Shown here one piece after another: positions 35,871-47,455 of a stretch of DNA of 64,000 nt. The notes under the pieces were generated by a model. It did no database searches. It saw only the letters and a program-made list of their open reading frames with translations, and was not told the origin of the DNA. The position numbers were made by a program, and so were the translations under genes. The stretch is from Silene latifolia (taxonomy: Eukaryota > Streptophyta > Magnoliopsida > Caryophyllales > Caryophyllaceae): the NCBI RefSeq assembly GCF_048544455.1, contig NC_133534.1, forward strand, positions 32,626,217 through 32,690,216, read 5' to 3'. The first letter of the stretch is position 1. Each line of letters starts with the position of its first letter.

Positions 35871-37330
35871 AGCCCCTCTCTCCTACTTTACTCTTTGCGA
35901 AACAAAAAAAAAGGGGGACGAGCGAGCGATTTGGCGAACGACGACACCAACCAACAACACCACACAACCACCCTTCCACCGCCATTTCCACCGCCACATC
36001 CACCCTCTTTAATTAGGTTAGTTGTTTTTGTTTAATTTCAGTTTATTTAGTTTAATTTGTTAGATTAATTTATAGTTAGTTTGATTAATTTGTTGTTAGT
36101 TGGTTAGATTTATTTGTAGTTAGTATGTTTGATTAATTTGTAGTTAGATTTAGTTTAATTTGTAGTTAGATTTAGTTTAATTTGTGTTTGAATTAAAAGG
36201 GAATGATTAAGGGGGTTTTTATCTAGGTTTAGGGTTATGGGTGGGGGTGGTTCGGTGGGTGGCGGTCGGCCGGCGGTCGGTCGTGGTGGGCTTGGTTGGG
36301 GTGGGTCGTGGGGTGGTGTTTGGTGTTGGTAGCTAAGTGAAACCGTCTCATTATCATTAGTATTAAGCAAGTGAAACCGTCTTAATTAATATTATTATTA
36401 TTATTATTACTAAGTTAAGTGAAACCGTCGTATTATTATTAATATTAAGCTAAGTGAAACCGTCTTTTGCATTAATGGAATTAGCTAAGTGGAACCGTCT
36501 TTTGGATTAAGAGAAATTAGCTATTAGCTAAGTAGAACCTTCTTTAGGACTTGATTTTGATAAATTTAGTTTGATAATTCATGTTATTGATGAATTGAGG
36601 TAGAATAACCTTGTTATTTTTGTTTTTCTTTTCTCTTTTCGGGGGGTTGTCACGCTGTTGCTAGGCACCACCGCACGCGGTAGCTGTTGCTTCTTGTTTT
36701 CTTTTCATTTTTGCTTTTACTTGATTAGGTAACCTCCTCTTACCAGTTACCTTTTAAATTTACTAATTTTAGTTCAAATTATGTTACGGACTTTAGGATA
36801 GAAGCCTTTATTATGTGGTTGAATTGGGCTATTGATTGACTTAATTAATTTAGTACTTGATTGTGTTGTTGTTTGATTTGATGTTGACTTAGTACCCGTT
36901 CAAGAATTACTCATTAGGAGTAATTCTTGAATAGTCCCCATTTCGGGATTTGTCTTTGTACGTTTCAAGTCATTTAGGTAGTAAACACGTACTTGTGATT
37001 TATTAATGAGGAATGAGTTTGGTGGCGATCCCTTTAATGTTCTCCGAATACATGTATATGTGTATTTGGAGAATGAAGGGAATTTTGCCGAATTTTTTCC
37101 TCATTAATAAATTACAAGTGTGTTTGCTAGTGACTTGAAACGTACATTGACGGGTTTAGGTTGGAGTGATAAGGACCCCATACGAAGATGGATTACTTAT
37201 TGACAATATTTATATATTGTTTTCATATGTTTATTGTATAATGTGGAGTATAATGTTTAAATTTTGTATGTAATATTATTGTTATTTTTTAAAAATGTTT
37301 AAATTACTTTGGGGTCTTCTTTAGATTAAA
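35871..37330. other. CACTA left non-coding region
   Basis: Contains tandem-like phrases: TTTGTAGTTAG(A/T) near 36050-36180 and AAGTGAAACCGTCT near 36330-36530 (four to five copies). A pair of related sequences at about 36990 and 37100 (ATTCTCCAAATACA-like and CTCATTAATAAATTACAAGT) suggests a small foldback. It probably includes the transposase promoter and a leader intron. Confidence 0.4.
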
Positions 37331-40300
37331 ATGAAGAGATTGGAACGTTCATGGATGTATGACGGAAGATTAGACCATTCCAATAAGAAAAGACGTCCTA
37401 CTGCTAGATTTATAAAGGGTGTTAGCGAGTTTATTGAATTTGCTAAACAACAAGATGAATATGACTTGGTAGATAAAAAACTTAGGTGCCCTTGTGCCAA
37501 ATGCAAAAACCTGAAATACCAGCTTGACATTGTAGTAGAAGAACATCTCATTATAAACGGGTTTAAACCAAATTATTACAATTGGATTTCACATGGAGAA
37601 GCATATTCTCCAATTCATGAACAAACTCACACCCAACAAATACAAAATGATGAGAACCCATATAGAGAGATGGTTGTTGATGCTATGGATTCCACTATTT
37701 TTAATAATTATGACCATACAACTATTTCTGAAGAACAACCGCCACACCCACAAGCAAAAGCCTTTCTTGACATGTTAAAAGCCTCAGAAAAACCCTTGTA
37801 TGAAGGAAGCAGAATGACATTGTTACAAGCCGCTTCTAGGCTAATTACCTTGAAATGTGAGTTCAATATGCCATTTGTTGCTGTTGATGGCATTGCCTCG
37901 TTACTTGAGGAATCTTTCCCCGATGATAATATCATGACACGAAGTTTCTATACTACCAAAAAAGTAGTTAAAGGTCTTCAGTTACCGCATGAAAAGATTG
38001 ATGCATGTCCTGAAGGATGTATGCTATTTTGGAAAGATGATGCTTTGCTTGACAAATGTAAAGATTGTGGGGCGGATAGATATGAGACAAGTGAAGGAGA
38101 TACAGTTTTGGTGTTGAAAAAAGGCAACGGTAGTAAGAGGGCCAAAAAGAGTAAGAAACCAATAGCATGTAACCAATTGTTTTACTTTCCTCTTGCACCA
38201 AGACTTCAAAGAATCTATGCCACCAAAAACATTGCCGAACAAATGAGATGGCACAAAGAAAACACACGTGCTCCGGGGAAGATGAGTCATCCTAGTGATG
38301 GGGAAGAATGGAAACGATTTGATCAGATGTATCCTGATTTTGCCAAGGAACCCCGCAATATACAACTTGGCTTGTGTACGGATGGATTTGATCCTTTCGG
38401 TAATTTTGGGAGGAAGTATTCTTGTTGGCCCGTTATGGTCACACCATACAATTTACCACCTTGGTTATGTATGAAAAGACCATTTATCTTCTTGTCACTT
38501 ATTGTTCTCGGACCAAAAAGCCCGAAACGTAATTTGGATGTTTATTTACAACCATTGGTGGAGGAGTTGAAATATTTGTGGGAAGTTGGGGTGGAAACTT
38601 ATGATGTGTCTAAAAAACAAAATTTTCAACTTAAAGCTTCCCTTTTGTGGACAATAAATGAATTTCCCGCCTATGGTATGCTATATGGGTGGTCTACACA
38701 AGGACAAAAAGCATGTCCTTGTTGCATGGAGGAAAGTAAAGCATTTTGGCTTTCCAATAGCAAGAAAATAAGCTGGTTTGATTGTCATAGATGCTTCTTA
38801 CGAGAGGGAAATCCACATAGGAAGAACAAGAAAGCTTTCACAAAAGGTAAAGAGGTGCTTGATGCCCCTCCGAAACGAGTGCTTGGGATGAGATATGGAA
38901 GACGGTATGTGATTTACCATCCCCTATTGATGGTACCGAGGAAGAATTTAAAGAATTGAAAAAGCAGAAAAACGGTTGGTTTAAAAGAAGCACTCTTTGG
39001 GACCTTCCTTATTGGAAGACAATGTTGATAAGACATAATTTGGATGTAATGCACATAGAAAAGAATTTCTTTGAGCAACTAATTGACATGATCATGGATG
39101 TAGAAGGTGAAAAATGTGATAGCATTGCTTCTAGAAAAGATTTGCAGAAATTTTGTCATCGTCCCAAATTACACATTCGCGGCGACGGGTCTAAGCCAAC
39201 ATCCATTTTCACTCTCGACAAAGCTAAGAGAAAAGTATTGTGTGAGTGGTTACAAAATTTGAAGTTTCCTGATGGGTATGCATCAGATTTTAGTCGATGT
39301 GTTGATATTAAGAAGCTGAAGTTGCAAGGCTTGAAAAGTCATGATTGTCATGTATTCATGGAGCGATTATTACCCGTTGCTTTGAAACACCTCGTGCCGA
39401 CAAACGTTTGGAATGCAGTTGTTGAGATTAGTCAATTCTTCCGAGATTTATGTGCCTCTTCAATATGTGTTGATGACATGATTCGTCTAGAAGAGCAAAT
39501 ACCACAGATATTGTGTAAGCTTGAAATGATCTTTCCTCCTGCATTTTTTAACTCTATGGAGCATCTACCGGTTCATTTGCCATATGAAGCCAAAGTTGGG
39601 GGACCCGTCCAATATAGGTGGATGTATCCATTTGAAAGGTAATTAAGATAATCTAGCTACTTTTAAATTAAAATTAATAAAATTCATCATTAACTTTTAT
39701 AGGTTTCTTAATCATTTGAAGAAAAAAATTGGTAATAAAGCTAGGGTGGAAGGTTCTATATGCAATGCTTATTTAACGGAAGAGATTGCAAACTTTTGTT
39801 CTCTTTACTTTGAAAAACATATAGAAACCAAAGCAAAAAACTTGAATGTTGAGAAACCGGATGAAGTAGACGGAAGTTTACCCGAATTTTTTCAAACTCA
39901 AGATGATGAAGGGTGTTCATCAAAGGGGCAAACAAGATATTTGGATGATAAGGAGTATAATCGTGCCCACCTTTACGTGCTATCTAATTGTGACCTCTTG
40001 GAGCCATACGAAACACAGTTTGTTAATGATTTCATTCAGAGGAATCCTAATATAAGTAAGGATGATGTTTGGGACAAACATGAGGACCAATTTCCATCAT
40101 GGTTTCAGAAACATGTAATTGAGTTGAATATTCAAGATGATTTGATAAGAAGTTTGGCTTTTGGTCCTTCAAAAATGGTAAGAACGTGGAATCGATACTC
40201 GGTTAATGGGTTTAATTTTCAAACATTCAACCACGGTAAAGGTAAGGCTAGGTGCAATTGGGGGTTACTATTTCTTCTCTTGATGACAACGAATACTATG

Positions 40301-40920
40301 GTATAGTTGAAGATATCTTTGAAATTAGTTATAGTGGACGTGACCGAGCTTATAAAACTGTCTTATTCAAGGTTGACTGGAAGGATAATTCTGTATTTGG
40401 AATGAGAGTACATGAACAATACAAGCTTGTAGAAGTGAATCGTACTAGAACATACTCTAAGTATGATCCATTTATACTTGCACATCAGACTCATCAAGTG
40501 TATTTTGCTACTTATCCAAGCACAACAAATGATAGAAATCAAAATGCGTGGTTTGCAATCTTTAAGACAAAGGCACGGTCACAAGTTGATACAACTTTTT
40601 TCCAAGAAGAAAACGTTTCAAATGAAACGCTTTTGTCTCCACCCGATGAAATCAACTATGAGCATGAGAATAAAGATGGTGAAGACATGGAAGAGGAAGA
40701 ATATTATGATGTGGAAGAGAGACTCACGGGGAGGATGAAGCGGAGGAGGAGGAGGAGGAGAGAAGGGAAGAAGAGGAGGAGAGGAGGGGGGAAGATGAGG
40801 TGAGGAGGAGAAGGGAGGAGGAGAAAAGGAGGAAGGACGAGGGGTTTGGAGATGAAGATTATTATGATGATGATGATGACGATGATGAGGATGAGGAAGA
40901 GGATGAGGATGATGATTAAA
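37331..40920 (+). pseudogene. TNP2-type CACTA transposase gene, apparently frame-interrupted
   Basis: Domain order is that of plant TNP2. The N-terminal transposase-associated domain (MKRLERSWMYDG, LRCPCAKCKN) is followed by the Transposase_21 core (CPEGCMLFWKD, LCTDGFDPFG, WPVMVTPYNLPPWLCMK, FPAYGMLYGWSTQGQKACPC). Next is LPYWKTMLIRHNLDVMHIEK, then DUF4218 (LKSHDCHVFMERLLP, GPVQYRWMYPFER). The DUF4216 block (YYGIVEDIFE, VVLFKVDW-like, here TVLFKVDW) comes last, with an acidic tail. One intron is clear: 39639-39702, GT-AG. Frame changes are needed near 38880 and near 40255, and probably again in the acidic tail, so as written it is not one ORF. Unrecognised micro-introns or assembly errors are alternatives. 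Being a plain DNA transposon, its protein should have cut the CACTA ends in the nucleus. Confidence 0.88.
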
Positions 40921-41025
40921 TTGGTATAATTTTGTATTCCTCAAGAGTAAATTATTAAAATTTAGAAGTCTGTATAATTTTCATTTATCATTATTTGTGT
41001 TAATTTTTATTTGTATTTATGCTGA

Positions 41026-42712
41026 GATGGTGGAGAGGTCGAGGTAGGAAGCGTGGAGGCGGCTCGAGGAGGAGGACAAGAGTACGCGTCCGGAGCAGGA
41101 GGAGGAGTTTGTGCGGGAGGATCGATGCGGACGGACGGTGACGGTGAGGAGACCGACGCTACCGACGAGCCAAAGACGGTGCCGATACGGTACACTTCGG
41201 ATCATCGGATGATTCTTGAGCCGACGGGATTATGGTAAGTTTTATTCTTTATTAGTCTACTATTTTTATTTCTTTTTTTTTTTTTTTTTTAATTTTACAT
41301 GTTCAAAATAAATGCAGGTTTATGGACGATTGCGTGATACGAGGTGTCACGAAAAGCACGAAGACTAATTTCGTGGGTCCAATTCCTACATCGTGGACAC
41401 AAGCTTCTCATGCACAAAGAGAGGCGTGGTTCAATAACTTTCGGGTATATATTTTCCGTAATTCTTTGTTTTAGAAACCAAATAATTAATTTTGATAAAT
41501 TTTTAAGAACCAAGGTTATACTTTTATTTTATACTAATATAAAATTTTGTCGCTTTTTTTTGTAGTTATCATTTGCTTGGTCACCGTCTCAAGAACAGAA
41601 TGTCCGTATCAGGTACAATGACGTCGGTACTCGACGATATCGGGACGTGATTTGGAAGGTAGTTAGGCGCCCAAAGGAATCAGACCACATGAAAGGTATT
41701 TAATTAACTTGTTTTGTTATTTGTATTAATTAGCTTATACTCTCTTATATTATAAATAATATCAGTAACTTATTAGTTATGATTTCATATGTGTAATTGC
41801 AGGTGACAAGTATGAAGGCTTAATAAAGCATACCAAAAGTGAAGCTTTTCAGAAGAAGTCTAAGCAAGCATCCCTCAACAAAAGAGGAGGAAAGGAAGAC
41901 GCCGTGAACGAGCCTACTCATTACGCGGGTTCACGATCGTTCTGGAATCGTATGTTGGGTGTAAGTACTTTGTCTATTATTTTACACTTTTTTTTTTGTT
42001 TTCAATGCAACATGTTTATTTTATGTTAGATTTTTTGTTGATTTTATAACATGTATGTTTTTTTTTCATTCAGAGAGGAAAGAAGAAGTCACAGCCGATT
42101 GCGACGGTACCGGAACTGTTTCTGGACACGCATTCCAGAGTTGACCACAAAGGGGTTAGAACTTGGACTAAGCCAAAAGACAAGCAATTATATGTAAGTT
42201 TTCCGTAACACTTAATTTTTGTTAATTTATTCTCTTTTAAAATGTCGTATATAAGGTGGTTACCATATTAACTTACTACCATTTGTTTAATATTGTAGGA
42301 AGCATTTGAACGAGAAAAAGCCGTCAATCCAGAAAGACCGGACAATGACATATGGTATAAGTTGGTGGAAGGCTTCAAGAAAGGGCACGTGTATGGTACC
42401 GGAAGTTCAACATCGACTTTCTATGAGAAAACGCGTAGAAGATCGACTTCAACAATTCCCAGCAACACGTATCAACCGGGAATTATTAGTCAACTTCAAA
42501 GTCAAATAAGAGAGCGTGATGAACGTGATGCCAAACGTGATGAAGAACTTGCCAAACGTGATGAAGAATTCCGCCAAATGAAGGAAAGAATGGAAATGTT
42601 TGAGACTTGGTGGCAAGGTTGTAACCCCGGACCTAGACCCAACTACGATCCAAATGATCCGCATGGTCCACATGGGGGGAGTGGAGCCGGTGTTGGCTTC
42701 CAAGTAAGATGA
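41026..42712 (+). CDS. Ptta/En/Spm-type CACTA accessory protein (Transposase_24 family)
   Basis: Six exons can be chained with good GT-AG sites and matching phases: about 41026-41234, 41318-41444, 41566-41695, 41803-41960, 42074-42193 and 42299-42712 (TGA). The product contains TSDHRMILEPTGLWFMDD, TNFVGPIPTSW, WKVVRRPKESDHMKGDKYEG, FQKKSKQASLNKRGGKED, VPELFLDTHSRVDHKGVRTW and DIWYKLVEGFKKGHVYGTGS. A C-terminal coiled coil of RDERDAKRDEELAKRDEEF follows, then a Gly/Pro/His tail. This is the plant Ptta/En/Spm transposase family (PF03004), the counterpart of the TNPA-type DNA-binding protein. The first exon is Gly/Arg-rich and its true ATG was not found, so the 5' end is uncertain. The chained exons show no break, unlike the neighbouring TNP2 gene. 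Confidence 0.8.
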
Positions 42713-42954
42713 TTTTAGCACGTAAGCTTGTAAAACTTGAACTTTCGACTTGAACATTAGAATAGCTTAGCTTGTAAAACTTTCATTTTCAATATATGAA
42801 ATGAAGTTTGAGAAAATGGGAGGTGTTGGGTTGAAATGTATGGTGTTCTGTGTGTTGAAATTTGGGATGTATGGTGTTGTGGAACATCGGTTTGTATGCA
42901 GGTTGTAAATATTTGGCTAGCAATGAAAACGAAAAAAACCACCAAAACATACAG

Positions 42955-43395
42955 TGGCTTTGGCGACTGAATTGAGATTTGGCGACTGAAATTCAGTCGC
43001 CAATTTGGCGACTGATTTAATGTAGTCGCCAATTTGGCGACTGAATTGCAGTCGCCAAATCCCAAATCAGTCGCTAAATAACCTCAGCCAAACTGGCTAC
43101 GTCACCCAAAAAAGGCGACTGAATTGGCATTTGGCGACTGCTATTCAGTCGCCAATTTGGCGACTACCTTGAATCAGTCGCCAATTTGGCGACTACCCTA
43201 TCAGTCGCCATTTTTGGCATTTGGCGACTGACTTTTCAGTCGCCAAATTTGGCGACCGACTTTAGTCGCCAAAGCTAGAAAAGGCGACTAAGCTTCGCGA
43301 CTGACATTTGGCGACTGATTTCAGTCGCCAAATTTATTTTGGCGACTGATTTCAGTCGCCAAAATCAGTCGTCTGTTTTAATTCTTTTTGTAGTG
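42955..43395. repeat. CACTA right sub-terminal repeat region
   Basis: Around twenty copies of GGCGACTGA / TCAGTCGCC-type motifs, many arranged as head-to-head pairs that can form short hairpins, ending in the CACTA terminus. It is denser than the left side. Confidence 0.9.
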
Positions 43396-43632
43396 AGAGG
43401 GTGTGGTGGGTGTTGGTGGAGTGGTGGAAATAGGGAGTAGAAGGAAGAAGGGATTATGGGGTTATGGGCTTACCCAAGGGGGGAGGGGTAAGGATGAGAA
43501 TGGTTTGGGGGGTAAGGGGGGGTATGGGTTACCCTTTCTTTGTGTCAAACAAACAACAACAAAAGGAATCAACCATTTTTATTCTCTTTCTCTTTCCCTT
43601 TCCTTATTCCCCTCAACCAAACGCCCCCTCAA

Positions 43633-43715
43633 TGTACTGGCCTTGGGACTACAATAAGTTTGCCTTGGGATTACGATAAGTCGGCCTCGGGTCAATGCTA
43701 ATACACGGTCTAATA
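43633..43715 (-). repeat. right LTR (5' LTR) of the copia fossil, second piece
   Basis: The LTR resumes after the nested insertion and runs to CACGGTCTAATA, followed by AATAA. About one base differs from the left LTR. Confidence 0.92.
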
Positions 43716-43720
43716 AATAA

Positions 43721-44001
43721 GATATCTGTTTTCGTTTTTGTGCCAAAGTTTTAAGGGTAGGTTTGTAATTTTATATCTATTTAATTAAAATAAACTTTAT
43801 CTATATCATTTTACACCGCCTTATTTACACTAAATTATCTACATCAGTAATTACATTTCCTCATCATTGTATTGTAAATTTCATCTACCGATTCGTTCTT
43901 CATTTACAAGCCAACAAAAAAGTATAATATGATTCACTGACGAAAAAGACACTAAAATTAATTACGGAATTTTGATACGAACTACGAAGTTTGTTACAAA
44001 T
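43721..44001. other. spacer between copia fossil and MULE
   Basis: AT-rich DNA of about 280 bp without a recognisable feature; it ends at the MULE target-site duplication GGTTCTCCTT (44002-44011). Confidence 0.4.
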
Positions 44002-44011
44002 GGTTCTCCTT

Positions 44012-44330
44012 GGAAGATGGTAGAGTTACACCAGGTGTATGAGGCCCTCATACACCACCAATAATGACGCGCCACTTGTCCAATTTAAAGAATCTTATTT
44101 AATCTAATTAATCCCTTGATTCCTTCATTAATTGCCCCCCTAATTAATGTTCTCGGTTTTGCCACATATTTTATTAATTAAAAAAACCTTCTCTCCTAAT
44201 TTATATTTAAGTCTTATTTATTACTAATACCTTTTATTATTTTTAGTATTTATGTATACAGTATATACCTTTAATATTTCGTATATTTATGTATACCTCT
44301 AATATACGTACACAGTCCTGTATACGCTAC
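44012..44330. repeat. MULE left terminal inverted repeat
   Basis: Pairs with the reverse complement of about 54730-55042. The outer 90 bp are about 85% alike by eye; similarity then continues with small gaps through the AT-rich part with GTATACAG-like phrases. Confidence 0.82.
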
Positions 44331-44749
44331 GGTTAATTGATACGTATTGTATCAATTTCATTATACGGTATGATTATTCCTTATATGTATGTTTATGTAT
44401 TTACGTTAATTTTTTTTTTAATTTTTTTTTTCAATTAATATTTTTTCATATAATAACTTTTCTTTTGTATTATATTATTTTAAATTATACCTAAATTTCG
44501 TTGTAATTTATTTTTTTGCGTAATTTTTTGTTTTATACACACTGTTTTTAATATTTAATTTCTTTAAATTAATTTTTTTTAAAAAAAATTTAAAATTAAA
44601 TTTATTTTATGATTAATTTTCATTGTACTTTTTTTTTTGCTTATGTGGGTATGAGTAAGTTATGTCTTTTTTTATACACATTATTTTAAAATTTTAATTA
44701 AATTGATAAATATTTTATTTGCTAATATCCATGACCGGAAGTTAAAAAG

Positions 44750-44753
<4 letters not shown>

Positions 44754-44791
<38 letters not shown>
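44754..44791. repeat. (TA)n microsatellite
   Basis: Nineteen perfect TA units inside the left arm of the MULE. Confidence 0.95.
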
Positions 44792-44793
<2 letters not shown>

Positions 44794-44809
44794 ACTGGAC
44801 ATATGACAG

Positions 44810-44890
44810 TATAAGTTAGTGGGTGCAGTGGTTTCCTTACTTAGTTCATGCTTTCCTTACTAAGTGTCTCGTGTTCGAATCCTCTTGTGG
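44810..44890 (+). repeat. tRNA-like sequence with A-box and B-box (SINE head candidate)
   Basis: TAGTGGGTGCAGTGG (A-box-like) is followed about 45 bp later by GTGTTCGAATCC (B-box-like) and a T-rich tail. It does not fold as a good tRNA. A tRNA-derived SINE head or relic is most likely. A similar motif pair occurs at 54190-54245 near the other MULE end, in the same orientation, so it is not part of the inverted repeat. Confidence 0.35.
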
Positions 44891-45081
44891 GTTTTTCTTT
44901 TTGTTTTTGGCATAATTTTGCACAAGTTAACCGTATGCTATTCTAATACTTGAAGACATATACTCAATACTGTGAAAATGAATTAAGGAAAATAGTCATT
45001 GATTTTGAATTTTTGATTGATCATACATTATTTGTTTAAAGAAGTCAAATGATATACAAAAAAAAAAATCATACTTCCTAT

Positions 45082-47455
45082 TTACAACCTATGACTATAA
45101 TTTGTATATTGAGAATATTGAGAATTTGAATATTGTGACCTAAATTGCGATTGGGAGAACGTCGGAGTATTTTGTGACGGTGTAAAACGTGGAGTATTTT
45201 GTGTACCACTAAAGCCACTCATAAAGGATGAAGCATCATCGTTTGGAACATGTCGGGTTGGGTTCGTATTTGGGGGGAGCGTAGTGGTTGTCGGATCCTC
45301 ATCATTTGTCTTTCTCCTTCTCTTTGTCTGTTTGACAATACGTCTTCTGCCATTCCCTCGCTTGTCGGGGGGGTCTCTAATGTCACCTTCTTGTTGAGGT
45401 GTGTTTATGATAGTCTCCCTAGGTCGTAGTCTCCTACGACCCCACATTTTTGAGGAAACTCCACCTGCCGCAAATGAATCTATAGATCGTATCCCAAAGA
45501 TGAGCCTCTAACTCTTTGATTAGTTCATCGGTTCTGCTATTATAAATGGCAGAAGACCCTTCATTTTGCATACCCAACCTCTTAATGTAATCATTTTTTA
45601 CCGTTATCTCAAGAGACCTTTTAACACGTTATGACTCATCCGGGTTGTAGTACCCAACCCGAATATTTTCGTATCCTCTAACCAAATCCTTGCGCCAACG
45701 TTCGATTATGTATTTGTCTGGGATAGCTTTTACGTCCAACACATCAAGACACTTCATGATATGGCGACATAAGATCCCTCTAAATTCAAACATCTTACAA
45801 CCACATTTATACTCACCAGTGATTGTGTCAATACTCACTTCAAAACTTCTTCGATCTTTCTTCCAAAATGCTTCTGTCACTTTTGATGTGGCCCTAAACC
45901 TCTTGATGAAACCCAAACTATTTGGAAGAGTTTCGACATTGGTGCTTATACAACCATATACCTCTGTTTTCACCTCTCCGAATTTACTGTTTGTGTAGAC
46001 CTTACTAAAGATATCCTCGAATAATATCATGGGATCCCATTTAAGTGGGCTCTTAATGTTTTTGGCGTTATTGACTTTCTCGTCCTCCACCTTTTTCTCT
46101 ATGGCATCCTCGTACTGCTCCATGAATTGCATCAGGCCGGTTTCTATGCTCATGTACGTTTTAATAAATCTGTTTGTTTGTTCACTCCTCTGAGTAGAAG
46201 ACATACCCGCACAGAAAGTGTCTTTCCAAAAAACAGGCATCCACCGCTGTCTCATATCCCATGCACCCCTCAACCATTTGTTACGTCGCAAGTTGTATTT
46301 TTCCATGAAATCGTCCCACATATCTTGCAGTTCCTCCTCGGTGATACTCTCGTGTACAAGCGTACGCAAATCTCTGTCAATCTGAGGAAATTGTGGGTGG
46401 TCTTTTAGATTCTTATCCGCGTTTTGAAGAATATGCCAAAGGCATAATCTATGTTTAGTCTCCGGGAACACTTTCTTGATTGCCCCTTCCATTGCTTTAC
46501 ATTGATCAGTTAGTAAGACGGTTGGAGCTCTACCCATACATTCTATCCACTTCTCAAACACCCACTCGAATGACTCTGTGTCTTCGTATGAAATTAAAGC
46601 CGCTGCATATAATATTGTACTTCCATGATGATTAACTCCAACGAAAGGACAGAAAGGCATCTGGTACCTGTTGCTTAGGAATGTACTATCGAACGACGAT
46701 GGGTCACCAAAAGCCTTGTACATGGCACGACATCGTGCATCAGACCAGAAAATGTTCAACAGCTTATTATCCGCGTCCCTTTCAACAGCGTAGTAAAAAT
46801 ATGGATTCTGCTCTTTTAAGCCCTCAAAATAATTTAAGACCTCTTTAGCGTCACCACGGAACCTACTTTTGCGACGTTCATTTGTTGATGAAGTTTCTCG
46901 CGTCCTGCCCATTGAAATGTAGATTATGAATCCCTCCAACCTCCCTAACTAATGTGTTGAAGTTAGGGTAATTGGTATGCCGGCTCGTGTTCAACACCAA
47001 CCTGGCCTTGAAATATTCGCTTATGTGCCTATAATTGACTACATGCCGGCTAACCTCAGGATTCAAATCGTGATTATGTACCAAATCACAAGTACAGATT
47101 ACAAATTTCCCACTGTCGTGATTTAATTTCCCAAATACATACATTTTACATGGTGTTACACACGAGCTTTTCTTCGTCGTATTGCCCTCTGAACACATAA
47201 ACCTAATCTTGTTCATCATGTGGAATCGTGGTTCTTTATCCCCAACTCCGTTTCGACGTACCCCCTGCTCCTTGAAGGGAGCCAAAAGTTGGCTACTACG
47301 AACATGAAGTTCAAACCCCGTCTTATAAGCGTAAGTATAACGTAAAAAGAACTGTTCACCGATTCAAATTCCGCACCAATCGTAGGCTCAATAGCTGGTT
47401 GATTGTCTTCATTGCCTTCGAACATGTCTTGCATGCCGTAACAATTCAGTGGCAT
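45082..47455 (-). pseudogene. FAR1/FHY3-like MULE transposase gene, decayed
   Basis: Minus-strand fragments follow FAR1-family order. The FAR1 DNA-binding domain (GAEFESVN near 47370, then KTGFELHVRSSQ, CDLVHNHDL near 47070) is first. The MULE transposase core follows, with FDSTFLSNRYQMPFCPFVGV, LISYEDTESFEWVFEKW, TDQCKAMEGAIKKVFP and HRLCLWHI. A SWIM zinc finger (CGCKMFEFRGILCRHIMKCL, near 45790) and a basic tail (DPPDKRGNGRRR) end it. The frame changes near 47330, near 46885 and near 45500, and a stop interrupts the line at about 45630, so at least four lesions separate the parts. It is therefore a pseudogene unless assembly errors are involved. The protein would have cut the element's TIRs in the nucleus. 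FAR1/FHY3 light-signalling factors are domesticated relatives, but the TIR context shows this is the transposon's own gene. Confidence 0.88.

Larger units (their letters stand above)
35540..43395 (+). mobile_element. CACTA (En/Spm) transposon, 7.9 kb
   Basis: Ends are CACTACAAGAAAA (35540) and the inverse CTTTTTGTAGTG (to 43395), with the 3-bp duplication AGA (35537-35539 and 43396-43398). Both sub-terminal regions are packed with GGCGACTGA motifs. It carries two plus-strand genes: a TNP2-type transposase (37.3-40.9 kb) and a Ptta/En/Spm-type gene (41.0-42.7 kb), the usual two-gene CACTA layout. The transposase reading frame is interrupted, so it may depend on related elements. Confidence 0.93.
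34937..43628. mobile_element. Harbinger-like TIR element inside the copia LTR, itself split by a CACTA
   Basis: The left end GGGGCATTTGGTACGGG matches the inverse of the right end CCAAACGCCCCC. Inner arms continue as G/A-rich against C/T-rich sequence. The LTR sequence resumes with a repeated TCAA (34933-34936 and 43629-43632), readable also as a 3-bp TCA duplication, the size usual for PIF/Harbinger. Without the CACTA the element is about 835 bp and has no transposase, so it is non-autonomous. Confidence 0.78.
31034..43715 (-). mobile_element. Ty1/copia LTR retrotransposon fossil, minus orientation, with a nested insertion in one LTR
   Basis: Two 208-bp LTRs are flanked by AATAA (31029-31033 and 43716-43720). 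In minus orientation TGGTATCAG (initiator-Met tRNA type primer site) follows the 5' LTR and a GAGGGAGAG tract precedes the 3' LTR. Order on the minus strand is protease with WIIDTGASHHVTG (about 34.5 kb), GAG-pre-integrase and integrase (to about 32.7 kb), reverse transcriptase with VYVDDLVI (about 32.2 kb), and RNase H with KQQIVSLSSAEAEYRS (about 31.6 kb). I recognise no gag. It is broken, with several breaks. The two LTRs differ at about one site, so insertion was recent. The right LTR is split by a TIR element carrying a CACTA. Confidence 0.9.

Noticed and set aside
34937-43628. Reading the GGGGC...GCCCC element as the outer border of the CACTA
   Set aside because: The CACTA has its own CACTACAAG ends and AGA duplication inside it, so these are two separate insertions.
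44810-44890. Functional tRNA gene
   Set aside because: A- and B-box-like motifs exist but no stable acceptor stem or anticodon loop fits.
45082-47455. Host FHY3/FAR1 light-signalling gene
   Set aside because: It lies inside TIRs with a target-site duplication and is decayed, so it is the transposon's own gene.
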